Assembly: GCF_009800965.1 (NCBI RefSeq)
Contig: NZ_WUAF01000001.1
Coordinates: forward strand, 1 to 64,000
DNA: 64,000 nucleotides
Source: Cognatazoarcus halotolerans
Lineage (GTDB): Bacteria > Pseudomonadota > Gammaproteobacteria > Burkholderiales > Rhodocyclaceae
Direction: 5' to 3'
The translations under genes and the position numbers were made by a program. Under the pieces are notes generated by a model. It made no database searches. It saw nothing but the letters and a program-made list of their open reading frames with translations, and was not told the origin of the DNA. Below are positions 9,760 to 18,747 of this stretch, one piece after another (positions within the stretch are counted from its first letter, which is position 1; each line of letters opens with the position of its first letter).

Positions 9760-10430
9760 TGCAGACACGGCGGGCAAGCAGCGATTTGCGCACCATTCGA
9801 CGCGGCCTGTGCTGCCTCGGCGCGGCGCTGGCGCTGCTGCTTGCCGGACAAGCCCACGCGGGCAACCAGCAATACGAACCACTCGCCGCGAGTGTCCAGG
9901 CGGCACTGCAAGCCGCGGTAAGCGATGCCGCCTCACCCGAGCCGATCTTCGCCAGCGAAGCTGAAAAGCAACGCTGGATCGGAGAAATGTCGGCACGCCT
10001 CGCACGCCGCATTCCCAACGAGGATTACAGGATCGATCTCCTCAAGACCGTGCATTATGAAGCGACCCGCGCGGGGCTCGATCCGCAGCTGGTGCTGGGC
10101 CTCGTGCAGGTCGAGAGCAACTTCAGGAAATATGCGGTGTCGAGCGCCGGCGCGCGCGGCTTCATGCAGGTCATGCCGTTCTGGACCAAGCTGCTCGGCC
10201 GGCCAGACGACAACCTGTTTCACCTGCGCACAAACCTGCGCTACGGCTGCACCATCCTGCGCCACTATCTGGACGTGGAAAAGGGCAACCTGTTCCGCGC
10301 CCTCGGCCGCTACAACGGCAGCCTCGGCAAAGCCGAATACCCCAACCTGGTGCGTGCCGCCTGGGAAAGAAGCTGGTCTTGGCAGCCTCAACGGCTGGCC
10401 GCCGGCGAGACCCGCCAGCGAACCAACTGA
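9759..10430 (+). CDS. Lytic transglycosylase (SLT family)
   Basis: Predicted exported muramidase-like enzyme that cleaves glycan strands of peptidoglycan. A signal peptide ends near AGQAHAG. The Slt domain has the catalytic glutamate in VQVESNFRKYAVSSAGARG, followed by GFMQVMPFW and the ALGRYNGSLG segment. At 223 residues it is a compact single-domain form. It overlaps the proS stop codon by one base and is followed 16 bases later by a metallopeptidase-like gene, so the three may form one transcript. Confidence 0.88.
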   Translation: MQTRRASSDLRTIRRGLCCLGAALALLLAGQAHAGNQQYEPLAASVQAALQAAVSDAASPEPIFASEAEKQRWIGEMSARLARRIPNEDYRIDLLKTVHYEATRAGLDPQLVLGLVQVESNFRKYAVSSAGARGFMQVMPFWTKLLGRPDDNLFHLRTNLRYGCTILRHYLDVEKGNLFRALGRYNGSLGKAEYPNLVRAAWERSWSWQPQRLAAGETRQRTN

Positions 10431-10445
10431 ACGCGCCTTGGCGAC

Positions 10446-11216
10446 GTGTTCCGCAACCTGCGCGTCCTGCTGCTGCTTTTCATTCTTGCGACCGTCGCGG
10501 TCAATGCCTGGCGAGCGCGCGCCACGGTCTCTGGCTGGCAACGCTCCCTGATCGTCGGCATCTACCCGATCAACGGCGACGGCAGTCCTGTCAGCGATGC
10601 CTACCTCACGCGCCTCGAACGGGATCGATTCAAGCCGATCGAAACCTACCTTGCAGCTCAAGCCAGAACATATGGGGTGGCGGAGCTCCGGCCGGTGATG
10701 ATCAGCCTTGCCAGGCCGCGTTCGACAAGGCCACCGCAACCGCCCGCGGGTGGTAGCGCGATGGACGCGATCCTGTGGAGTCTGCAGATGCGCTACTGGG
10801 CTTGGCGCAACGACGACATCGCCGGCCCCAACCCGGACATCCGGATCTTCGTTCTTTTCCACGATCCGCAGGCATATCCATCGCTGAGCCATTCCGTCGG
10901 GCTCGAAAAAGGGATGATCGGGCTGGTCAACGCTTTTGCCAGTCGTGGCGAGGACGGTGGCAACATGGTAATCATCGCGCACGAACTGATGCACACCCTC
11001 GGCGCGACCGACAAATACGACCCGACCACCCTGCAGCCGCGCTTCCCCGGCGGCTACGCGGATCCGCACCAGGAACCCTTGTTGCCGCAGCATCGCGCCG
11101 AAATAATGGGCGGCCGCATCCCTGTGAGCCACAGCGAAGCAGCGATCCCGCGCTCGCTCGATAAAACGCTCGTCGGCCCCGCGACAGCCACCGAAATCGG
11201 CTGGAAACATCGCTGA
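10446..11216 (+). CDS. Exported HExxH protein, putative zinc metallopeptidase
   Basis: A 256-residue protein with an N-terminal hydrophobic anchor (VLLLLFILATVAVNAW). A zinc-binding motif, IIAHELMHTLGATDKYD (about residues 177-193), has the HExxHxxG-x-x-D form of metzincin-like peptidases, with an aspartate as possible third ligand. I do not recognise a named family. It starts with GTG and follows the lytic transglycosylase closely, so a role in the cell envelope is possible but unproven. The end of the protein reads TATEIGWKHR. Confidence 0.65.
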   Translation: MFRNLRVLLLLFILATVAVNAWRARATVSGWQRSLIVGIYPINGDGSPVSDAYLTRLERDRFKPIETYLAAQARTYGVAELRPVMISLARPRSTRPPQPPAGGSAMDAILWSLQMRYWAWRNDDIAGPNPDIRIFVLFHDPQAYPSLSHSVGLEKGMIGLVNAFASRGEDGGNMVIIAHELMHTLGATDKYDPTTLQPRFPGGYADPHQEPLLPQHRAEIMGGRIPVSHSEAAIPRSLDKTLVGPATATEIGWKHR

Positions 11217-11231
11217 ACGGACCGCCCGCCG

Positions 11232-11690
11232 CTAGTCGATCGGCAGTACCGTGTCGTACTTTATCTCCCGCAGGACCACCGCCGTTCGAACACTCGCCAC
11301 GCCCGGAATGCCGAAGATGCGCTTCTGCAGGAAAGCGTCATAGGCCTTCATGTCCGGCACCACCACCTTAAGGATGTAATCCGCGTCACCCGTGGTCGAA
11401 TAGCACTCGATCACTTCAGGGTGCGCGAGTACCGCGCGCTCGAACTCCTCCACGGTCTGCCCTGCGTGGCGCTGCAGGGTGACATGGGCAAGCAGACACT
11501 CCTTGAGTCCGAGCGCTTCGCGATCGAGAAGCACCGTGTAGCGCCGGATCAGACCCGCCTTTTCGATCTCCTTGAGCCTGCGCCAGCACGGCGTGGACGA
11601 CATTCCGACCTGATTCGCCAACTCCTGAACCGACAGGCGTGAATCCCTCTGCAGCTCAGCCAGCATGCGTCTGGAGACGCGATCAAGCAT
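11232..11690 (-). CDS. Lrp/AsnC family regulator
   Basis: Feast/famine DNA-binding regulator of 152 residues. The N-terminal winged helix (LDRVSRRMLAELQRDS through SSTPCWRRLKEIEKAGLI) is followed by the RAM ligand-binding domain ending FGIPGVASVRTAVVLREIKYDT. The start MLDRVS is chosen because Lrp proteins begin there; 18 upstream codons read as intergenic. It is divergent from the indolepyruvate oxidoreductase gene, with about 160 bases between, so it probably controls that gene in response to an amino acid. The effector is not evident. Confidence 0.9.
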   Translation of the reverse strand: MLDRVSRRMLAELQRDSRLSVQELANQVGMSSTPCWRRLKEIEKAGLIRRYTVLLDREALGLKECLLAHVTLQRHAGQTVEEFERAVLAHPEVIECYSTTGDADYILKVVVPDMKAYDAFLQKRIFGIPGVASVRTAVVLREIKYDTVLPID

Positions 11691-11848
11691 AAACCAACTC
11701 CAATGGCAAAAATATCTAGAACGTTCATTCTCAATAATCGCCAATCAAGAGTAAACAAGAAACCTCTGGACCACTGCGCTCCCCTAAGCTTCGGATATCA
11801 GAACAAACAAGTGGCGGCACCCCGACCGCCCCGACGGAGACAACAACA

Positions 11849-14800
11849 ATGCCGACCCCGGACCAACGTGCGGCCGAGTCCCTGCGACCTGAAAAGATTC
11901 TGCCCCGCGCCGACTACAAGCTCGCCGACAATCTCGACGCCAGCCGCGGCGTGGTATTTCTCACCGGCATCCAGGCACTGGTACGCCTTCCCTTGATGCA
12001 GGCACGGCTCGACGCCCTGCGCGGACTGAACACCGCGGGTTTCATCAGCGGCTATCGCGGCTCTCCGCTGGGCGGCTATGACCAAGGCCTGTGGAAGGCA
12101 CGCTCGCAGCTCTCCGAAGCAAAGATCGAATTTCTTCCGGCCATCAATGAAGAGCTCGGCGGCACGGCCGTACTCGGTAGTCAGCAGGTGGAATCCGACC
12201 CCGAGCGCACCGTCGATGGCGTGTTCGCGATCTGGTACGGCAAGGGGCCAGGCGTCGACCGCGCCGGCGATGCCCTCAAGCACGGCAACGCCTACGGTTC
12301 CTCACCACACGGCGGCGTGCTGGTGGTAGCAGGTGACGATCACGGTTGCGTTTCCTCGTCCATGCCGCATCAGAGCGACCTCACCATGCAGGCCTGGAGC
12401 ATGCCAGTGCTGCACCCGGGAAGCGTCGCCGAATACCTCGAATTCGGCCTCTACGGTTGGGCACTGTCGCGGTTCTCGGGCAACTGGGTCGGATTCAAGG
12501 CGATATCGGAAGTCGTAGAGAGCGGCATGACGGTCGATCTCGACCAGGTCAGGGTCGACTTCCCGCCCCCGGACACTTTCGATGGGCCCGCGGACGGCTT
12601 GCACTACCGCTGGCCCGACCTGCCGAGCCTCGCGCTCGAGCAACGCCTGGCCCGCAAGCTCGATGCAGTGCGCGCCTTCGCCCGCAGCAACAGCATCGAC
12701 CGCTGGATCGCACCTTCGCCGGGTGCCGATCTCGGGATCATCACCTGCGGCAAGGCCCATTACGACTTTCTCGAGGTGCTGCGCCGCCTCGAGCTCGATC
12801 TCGACGAGCTGGAAGCCGCGGGGATACGCGTCTACAAGGTAGGGCTGGTGTTTCCGCTCGAACCCAGCCGTATCGAAACCTTCGTCGATGGTCTCACCGA
12901 AATACTGGTCATCGAAGAAAAAGGAGCGGTGATCGAACGCCAGCTCAAGGAGCTGCTGTTCAACCGCGCCGGCCCGCGTCCTCGCGTCATCGGCAAGACC
13001 GACGCAAACGGACGCCCGCTGCTCTCGGCACTGGGCGAACTGCGCCCCTCGCGGATCATGCCGGTGTTCGCCAACTGGCTGGCCGGCCACAAACCCGCGC
13101 TGGATCGCCGCGCGCATGTCTGCGACTTCACCGCACCCGAGGTACTGTCCAACGCAGGCGACGCGGTTCGACGGCTGCCCTACTTCTGCTCGGGGTGCCC
13201 CCACAACACCTCGACCAAGGTGCCGGAAGGCTCCATTGCACAGGCGGGCATCGGCTGTCACTTCATGGCCTCATGGATGGACCGCGCCACCACCGGTCTC
13301 ATCCAAATGGGCGGCGAAGGCGTCGACTGGTCCGCCCACGGGCGCTTCACGCGCCGCAAGCACGTCTTCCAGAATCTCGGCGACGGCACCTACTTCCACT
13401 CGGGCATCCTCGCCATCCGCCAGGCAATCGCGGCACGCGCCAACATCACCTACAAGATCCTGTACAACGATGCGGTCGCGATGACCGGCGGCCAGCCGGT
13501 CGACGGCGTGATAGGTGTCGAGCGGATTGCCAGGCAGGTCGAGGCCGAAGGTGTCGAGCGCCTCGCCGTGGTGTCCGACGAACCCGAAAAGTACAAGGGT
13601 CAGGGAGGACTCTTCCCCCCGGGCACAAGCTTCCACCACCGCAGCGAACTGGATCAGGTGCAGCGCATGATGCGCGAGATCGCGGGTGTTACCTGCCTGA
13701 TCTACGACCAGACCTGTGCCGCGGAAAAGCGCCGCCGCCGCAAGAAAAAGGCCTTTCCCGATCCGGACCGCCGCATCTTCATCAATGCTGCGGTCTGCGA
13801 AGGCTGCGGCGATTGCGGGGACGCCTCCAACTGCCTGTCGGTGCTGCCGCTGGAAACGCCCCTCGGCCGCAAGCGGCAGATCGAGCAATCCTCCTGCAAC
13901 AAGGATTACGCCTGTGTTCAGGGCTTCTGCCCGAGCTTCGTCTCGGTCGCCGGCGCAACGCTGAAGAAGCGGGTCGGCAAGCTCGATCGCCAGCGCCTAG
14001 ACGAACTCATCACACACCTGCCGCTGCCGTCCGTGCATCTGGACGAGGCCCCGTACGACATGCTCATCACCGGCGTCGGCGGCACCGGTGTGGTCACCGT
14101 GGGCGCACTGGTCAGCATGGCCGCGCACCTCGACGGCATGGCGAGCTCGCAGCTCGACTTCATGGGCTTCGCCCAGAAAGGCGGCGCGGTGCTGGCCTTC
14201 ATTCGCTGGGCCAAGCGACCGGAACTGCTCAACCAGGTCCGCATCGACACCCAGCAGGCGGACCTCCTGCTGGCCTGCGACCTTGTAGTAGGCGCATCCG
14301 CCGATGCCCTGCAGACCGTACGCCACGGCCGCACCCGCATCGTCTCGAGCGAGCACCAGAACCCCACCGACAAGTTCGTTCGCGATCCCGACGCAAACCT
14401 CCACGCCGACGCACTGCTCGAGAAGATGCGCTTTGCCGCCGGCAGCGAGGCCATGGAATCGATCGACGCCTACGACCTTTCGCTACGCCTGCTCGGTGAC
14501 TCGATCGGCGCCAACATCCTGCTGCTGGGCTACGCCTGGCAGCGTGGCCTGGTCCCGGTGTCCTTGCCCGCCATCGAACGCGCCATCGAACTCAACGGCG
14601 TCGCCGTGGAAATGAACCGCATGGCCTTCCACCTCGGCCGCCTGACCGCGGAAAGACCGGACGATGTGCTCGAACTGGCCGACGAACCGACCGCCAAGAC
14701 GATGAGCCTCGACGCCCTGGTGGCCCACCGCGAAGCGCACCTCACCGCCTACCAGGACGCGGCCTACGCGGCCCGCTACCGCAAGCTGGTCGACATGACC

Positions 14801-15427
14801 CGGGATGCCGAGCGCCGCCTCGTTGGCGATGGCGCGGCGCTTGCGCTCACAGAAGCGGTGGCCTTCGGCTACGCCAAGTTGCTTGCCTACAAGGATGAAT
14901 ACGAAGTCGCCCGCCTGTTCACCGACGGGCGCTTTGCCGAGCAGCTGCGCGAAACCTTCGACGGGGCGCTGCGCCTCAGCTTCCACATGGCGCCACCACT
15001 GCTCGCGCGGGCCGACGCCTCGGGCCGGACGCGCAAGATCACGCTCGGCCCCTGGCTGATGTCGGCGATGAAGCTGCTCGCCAAGGCCAAAGGCCTGCGC
15101 GGGAGTCGCTTCGACCTCTTCGGTCGCACTGCCGAGCGGCGCATGGAGCGCGAACTCGCCGAGGCCTACCCGCGGCTGATCACCGCGCTGCTCGGCAAGC
15201 TCGACCGCGAAAGCCTGGCAGACGCCATTGCGCTTGCCGACCTGCCACGCTCACTGCGCGGCTACGGCCACGTGAAGCACGCCGCCCTGCACAAGGTGGC
15301 CGCACGGGAGAGCCGACTGGTCGGCCGCTTCGCCATCGAGCCCGTCTTCGCCAAGGCGCTGGAAAGGCTCCCGCCCCTCGCCCAGAATCAGGCCTTCAAG
15401 GGAATCTCGGTAGTCACCGGAAAATAA
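11849..15427 (+). CDS. Indolepyruvate ferredoxin oxidoreductase, fused
   Basis: Single-chain enzyme of 1192 residues that oxidatively decarboxylates aryl pyruvates (from Trp, Phe or Tyr) to aryl-acetyl-CoA while reducing ferredoxin. The N-terminal part carries the pyrimidine-binding segment (FISGYRGSPLGGYDQGL), the middle part the thiamine diphosphate region (CSGCPHNTSTK; GGEGVDWSAHGRF) and a ferredoxin-like Cys cluster (CEGCGDCGDASNC). The C-terminal half holds the gamma/beta-type domain (ITGVGGTGVVTVGALVSMA). Other bacteria often split this into iorA and iorB. In a diazotroph it could also feed reduced ferredoxin, which is inference. A divergent Lrp gene flanks it. Confidence 0.93.
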   Translation: MPTPDQRAAESLRPEKILPRADYKLADNLDASRGVVFLTGIQALVRLPLMQARLDALRGLNTAGFISGYRGSPLGGYDQGLWKARSQLSEAKIEFLPAINEELGGTAVLGSQQVESDPERTVDGVFAIWYGKGPGVDRAGDALKHGNAYGSSPHGGVLVVAGDDHGCVSSSMPHQSDLTMQAWSMPVLHPGSVAEYLEFGLYGWALSRFSGNWVGFKAISEVVESGMTVDLDQVRVDFPPPDTFDGPADGLHYRWPDLPSLALEQRLARKLDAVRAFARSNSIDRWIAPSPGADLGIITCGKAHYDFLEVLRRLELDLDELEAAGIRVYKVGLVFPLEPSRIETFVDGLTEILVIEEKGAVIERQLKELLFNRAGPRPRVIGKTDANGRPLLSALGELRPSRIMPVFANWLAGHKPALDRRAHVCDFTAPEVLSNAGDAVRRLPYFCSGCPHNTSTKVPEGSIAQAGIGCHFMASWMDRATTGLIQMGGEGVDWSAHGRFTRRKHVFQNLGDGTYFHSGILAIRQAIAARANITYKILYNDAVAMTGGQPVDGVIGVERIARQVEAEGVERLAVVSDEPEKYKGQGGLFPPGTSFHHRSELDQVQRMMREIAGVTCLIYDQTCAAEKRRRRKKKAFPDPDRRIFINAAVCEGCGDCGDASNCLSVLPLETPLGRKRQIEQSSCNKDYACVQGFCPSFVSVAGATLKKRVGKLDRQRLDELITHLPLPSVHLDEAPYDMLITGVGGTGVVTVGALVSMAAHLDGMASSQLDFMGFAQKGGAVLAFIRWAKRPELLNQVRIDTQQADLLLACDLVVGASADALQTVRHGRTRIVSSEHQNPTDKFVRDPDANLHADALLEKMRFAAGSEAMESIDAYDLSLRLLGDSIGANILLLGYAWQRGLVPVSLPAIERAIELNGVAVEMNRMAFHLGRLTAERPDDVLELADEPTAKTMSLDALVAHREAHLTAYQDAAYAARYRKLVDMTRDAERRLVGDGAALALTEAVAFGYAKLLAYKDEYEVARLFTDGRFAEQLRETFDGALRLSFHMAPPLLARADASGRTRKITLGPWLMSAMKLLAKAKGLRGSRFDLFGRTAERRMERELAEAYPRLITALLGKLDRESLADAIALADLPRSLRGYGHVKHAALHKVAARESRLVGRFAIEPVFAKALERLPPLAQNQAFKGISVVTGK

Positions 15428-15506
15428 GCGAAGCCACGACGCACCGCGCTGGATCTCGTGGCACCCGCGAGCAGCACCCAAACCTCAAAGAGAAGGAGTG
15501 AGACAC

Positions 15507-16307
15507 ATGAAGAAGACATCGCTATCGTTGACGCTCGCCCTGTTGCTCGGCGGCGCCGCACAGTTCTCGCAGGTTCATGCGGAAGGCCCCATGACGCTGC
15601 CCAACCGGCTCGACAGCGTTGTCGCCTCGAAGAAGCTGACCGCCTGCACCACCGGTGACTACAAACCCTACACCTACCTCAACCCCGAAAGCGGGGCATT
15701 CGAGGGCATCGACATCGATCTGGCCAAGGATCTCGGCAAGAGCCTCGACGCCGAGGTGGTGTTCATCAAGACCAGCTGGCCGACCCTCATGAAGGACTAC
15801 ACCAGCGGCATGTGCGACATCGCGGTGGGAGGCATCTCGGTCACTCTGGATCGCGCCAGACTGGCCTACTATTCGGCGCCGACCGCCCGCTCAGGCAAGA
15901 CCCCGATCACCCGCTGCGAAAACGTCGACAAGTTCCAGACGCTCGAACAGATCGACAGGCCCGGCGTCACCGCGGTGGTGAACCCCGGCGGCACCAACGA
16001 GCGCTTTGCCCGCGCCAATCTCAAGCAGGCCAGGATCGAGGTCTACAACGACAACGTCACCATTTTCGACCAGATCCTCGAAGGCAAGGTCGACCTGATG
16101 ATGACCGACGCCGAAGAGACCCTGCTCCAACAGAAGCTGCGCCCCGGTCTGTGCGCGGTGCACCCGGACAAGCCCTTCACCTTCTCCGAAAAAGCTTTCC
16201 TGCTGCCACGTGGCGAGGAAGTGTTCAAGCACTACGTGGATCAGTGGGTACATCTGATCAGCGAAAACGGCAGCCTCGAAAAGATTCGCAAGACCTGGCT
16301 ACCCTGA
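15507..16307 (+). CDS. Periplasmic cyclohexadienyl/arogenate dehydratase-like protein (PheC type)
   Basis: A 266-residue protein with a cleavable signal peptide (MKKTSLSLTLALLLGG then QVHA) and a solute-binding-protein fold. The segments SGKTPITRCENVDKFQTLEQ, VNPGGTNERFARANLKQA and CAVHPDKPFTF strongly resemble PheC, the periplasmic cyclohexadienyl dehydratase that makes phenylpyruvate or phenylalanine. A simple amino-acid ABC-transporter binding protein is the alternative, but no permease is nearby. An AAGGAG site places the start at the second ATG rather than the GTG at 15498. It follows the indolepyruvate oxidoreductase gene by 79 bases, which suggests a shared aryl-pyruvate pathway. Confidence 0.8.
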   Translation: MKKTSLSLTLALLLGGAAQFSQVHAEGPMTLPNRLDSVVASKKLTACTTGDYKPYTYLNPESGAFEGIDIDLAKDLGKSLDAEVVFIKTSWPTLMKDYTSGMCDIAVGGISVTLDRARLAYYSAPTARSGKTPITRCENVDKFQTLEQIDRPGVTAVVNPGGTNERFARANLKQARIEVYNDNVTIFDQILEGKVDLMMTDAEETLLQQKLRPGLCAVHPDKPFTFSEKAFLLPRGEEVFKHYVDQWVHLISENGSLEKIRKTWLP

Positions 16308-16345
16308 ACGACCGCGCCGATCGCGCAGCGCCTGCCCTCGCACAG

Positions 16346-16368
16346 AGGGCTGCGCCATGCGCAGCCCT
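16346..16368. terminator. Hairpin between convergent genes
   Basis: AGGGCTGCGC and GCGCAGCCCT form a perfect 10-bp stem with a CAT loop, between the convergent pheC-like gene and the Gly/Met-rich protein gene. There is no long T run, so termination strength is uncertain. Confidence 0.5.
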
Positions 16369-16376
16369 TCCCGCTG

Positions 16377-16766
16377 CTACTGGCGACCGCGACCCATGCC
16401 TCCACCGGGACCCATGCCACCGCCCGGACCCATACCGGCACCGCCACCCATGCCCTGACCGCGCGTCATCGGCATATCGGGCAGGCTCACGCCCTGTTCC
16501 TTGGCACGCGCCTGCATCGCGGCGTGATGCTCCACGCGGATCTGTTCACGCTCCTCGACGGTCCGCGCAGCGCGCATGCGTTGCCGGTACGCGTCACGCT
16601 CGGCCGGCGTCATGAGCTGATAGCCATACACCTGCTCACGGGCCTCGACTCGCTGCTCGCTGCGGACGCTCTGCCCGTCTACCGTCTGCACCTTGTCATC
16701 TGCCCATGCCGCGGCAGCCGTCAGCGCCGCCAGCGCCATCACGAACCCAGCCTTTCTTTGCCACAT
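16377..16766 (-). CDS. Small periplasmic protein with Gly/Met-rich tail
   Basis: 129 residues. A signal peptide (VMALAALTAAAAWA) is followed by a charged helical section (YQLMTPAERDAYRQRMRAAR) and a C-terminal tail built from GMGPGGG and related repeats. An AGGAGG site lies nine bases before the ATG. The helical part recalls small envelope stress or metal-sensing helices, but I do not recognise the family. It lies 27 bases after the cytochrome b561 gene on the same strand, so the two are probably co-transcribed. The Met-rich tail could bind metal; this is speculation. Confidence 0.7.
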   Translation of the reverse strand: MWQRKAGFVMALAALTAAAAWADDKVQTVDGQSVRSEQRVEAREQVYGYQLMTPAERDAYRQRMRAARTVEEREQIRVEHHAAMQARAKEQGVSLPDMPMTRGQGMGGGAGMGPGGGMGPGGGMGRGRQ

Positions 16767-16793
16767 GATGACCTCCTTGTCATGCGATCCGAC

Positions 16794-17489
16794 TCAATCG
16801 TCGTCGTAGCCTTCATGCCCGCCGTGCCTTTCCTGCATCACGGCCGGCACATGAACCGAAAAAACGCCCGTCGCGTAGCTCGCCCATCCAGCAACGACCG
16901 CGGCAACCAGCAGCGCTGCAACCCCGCGATGCGCCCGCCCGGCTGCATCACCTGGCGCCCCCTTCTTGTAGCCGCTCACCATTGCCCGGGCGAGGTTCTC
17001 GCGGTGCAGGAAGCTGCTCACCACCACACCGGCGATATGAACCAACACCACCGCGAGCATGGCATTGGCACAGAACTCGTGAATCTCCTTGAGCCATTCG
17101 CCGCCAAGCTCGAAATACATCGACAAGCCGGTGACCCCGGTAAGCAGCCCGAGCCCCAGCAACAGCACGATCGCGACACTGCCGGCCGGGTTGTGGCCGA
17201 CGTGATGCTCGGGCCTGGGGCCGAGCAGGCTTTTCAGGTAGCGCAGCACCGAAGCCGGCGCCAGCTGCAGACTCGTGAGACGGGCATGGCGGGTTCCGAA
17301 GATGCCCCACATCAGGCGGAACAGGATCAAGGCAACAAGCGTGACGCCACTCATCAAGTGAACGCCGAACCACGTTTCCGACTCGCTGGTGACATACGCA
17401 ACCAAGAAGGAGAGTGCCAGCATCCAGTGAAACGCGCGGGTCGGGAAATCCCACACCAGAACCGTCCCGTCGGAACGCACGTCATTCAT
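16794..17489 (-). CDS. Cytochrome b561 family protein
   Basis: Integral membrane di-heme cytochrome b of 231 residues. Four or more hydrophobic segments are visible with candidate heme histidines in FHWMLALSFLVAYV, FGVHLMSGVTL, IHEFCANAML and VVLVHIAGVV. Proteins of this family pass electrons between quinol and a soluble or periplasmic partner. The start MNDVRSDGTVLVWD follows a GAGGTG ribosome site; the long in-frame upstream extension is rejected because it covers the divergent gene region. The C-terminus ends in an acidic and histidine-rich tail (QERHGGHEGYDDD). It probably forms an operon with the Gly/Met-rich protein. Confidence 0.88.
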   Translation of the reverse strand: MNDVRSDGTVLVWDFPTRAFHWMLALSFLVAYVTSESETWFGVHLMSGVTLVALILFRLMWGIFGTRHARLTSLQLAPASVLRYLKSLLGPRPEHHVGHNPAGSVAIVLLLGLGLLTGVTGLSMYFELGGEWLKEIHEFCANAMLAVVLVHIAGVVVSSFLHRENLARAMVSGYKKGAPGDAAGRAHRGVAALLVAAVVAGWASYATGVFSVHVPAVMQERHGGHEGYDDD

Positions 17490-17657
17490 TTCGATCACCT
17501 CATGTTCGCCTTGATGGCGCCCACTCTGGCCCTCCTCCCTTAACTTCATATTAAGCCTCTGAAAAAGTACCGGACGACATCGGGCAGCGGTCCGCTTGAC
17601 CGGGGTCAACACTCGATCGAATATGTCCGTCGGCAATTCCGGCATCTGCGGGCAGAC

Positions 17658-18740
17658 GTGAGCGACACCAAGACACCCCCTCCTCCGCGCGGCCGCGGCA
17701 GCGCACTCAAACCGGACAGCCGCTTCGCCGAGTGGCAGCGCGAGCATTTCGACGACGGTTGGGACGATGCCGCGGAGACGCAGCCATCCGCACCGGCGAC
17801 GACGCTGACGGAGGACAAGGCACGATCGGTGATCACCTTCAACCGTTCCCCCGACGTCCCGTTCGATCGCTCGATCAATCCTTATCGCGGCTGCGAGCAC
17901 GGCTGCTCCTACTGCTTTGCGCGCCCAAGCCACGCCTATCTCGGCCTTTCACCGGGGCTCGACTTCGAGACCCGCCTGATCTGGAAGCCCGATGCCGCGG
18001 CACGCCTGCGCGAAGAGCTTGCGCGACCGGGCTATCGCTGCGCGCCGATTGCGCTCGGCGTGAATACCGACGCCTGGCAACCCGTCGAACGCAGGCTCGG
18101 CGTCACCCGCGCCATCCTCGAAGTCCTCGTCGAAACCCGCCATCCGGTCTCGATCGTCACCAAGGGCGTACTGATCGAGCGCGATCTGGACCTGCTTGCC
18201 AACCTCGCCGCCGATGGCCTCGCCCAAGTGATGATCTCGATCACCACACTCGACAATGCGCTCGCCCGGCGAATGGAGCCGCGCGCACCGACACCGGCGC
18301 GGCGACTCGAGATGGTCGCCCAGCTGCAACAGGCCGGTGTGCCGGTCGGCGTGCTGATGGCACCGCTGATTCCGGCGCTCAACGATCACGAGCTCGAGCG
18401 CGTCCTCGAAGCAGCCAGCGCGGCCGGTGCGCAGATGGCCGGCTACGTGCTGCTCAGACTGCCGCGCGAGCTCAGGGCGCTGTTTTCCGACTGGCTCCAG
18501 ACGCATTACCCGGAGCGCAGCGCGCACGTGCTCAACCGCCTGCGCGAGCTGCGCGGCGGCGAACTCAACAATGCGGAATTCGGCAAACGCATGCGCGGCG
18601 AGGGCGTGATTGCCGACCTCTACGCACAACGCCTGCGCAACATTGCCCGCCGGCTAGGCCTGAATCGACTGCGCCGCGAACTCGACTGCAGCCACTTCAG
18701 GCCGCCGCGCCAGCCCTCACCGCAAATGGATCTGTTCTGA
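17658..18740 (+). CDS. PA0069-family radical SAM protein
   Basis: A 360-residue radical SAM protein. The [4Fe-4S] motif is CEHGCSYC in the context NPYRGCEHGCSYCFARPSHAY, which is typical of the PA0069/SplB-like group. The remaining barrel follows with SIVTKGVLIERDLDLL and the MISITTLDNALARRMEPRAP segment. No substrate has been established for this family that I know of. The likely start is the GTG at 17658. It is divergent from the b561 gene and convergent with an Lrp-family gene. Confidence 0.87.
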   Translation: MSDTKTPPPPRGRGSALKPDSRFAEWQREHFDDGWDDAAETQPSAPATTLTEDKARSVITFNRSPDVPFDRSINPYRGCEHGCSYCFARPSHAYLGLSPGLDFETRLIWKPDAAARLREELARPGYRCAPIALGVNTDAWQPVERRLGVTRAILEVLVETRHPVSIVTKGVLIERDLDLLANLAADGLAQVMISITTLDNALARRMEPRAPTPARRLEMVAQLQQAGVPVGVLMAPLIPALNDHELERVLEAASAAGAQMAGYVLLRLPRELRALFSDWLQTHYPERSAHVLNRLRELRGGELNNAEFGKRMRGEGVIADLYAQRLRNIARRLGLNRLRRELDCSHFRPPRQPSPQMDLF

Positions 18741-18747
18741 ACGCCTT

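Noticed and set aside
12346-14499. A 700-codon frame overlapping the indolepyruvate oxidoreductase gene
   Set aside because: Same cause: high-GC off-frame reading of a real gene, with no ribosome site or family match.
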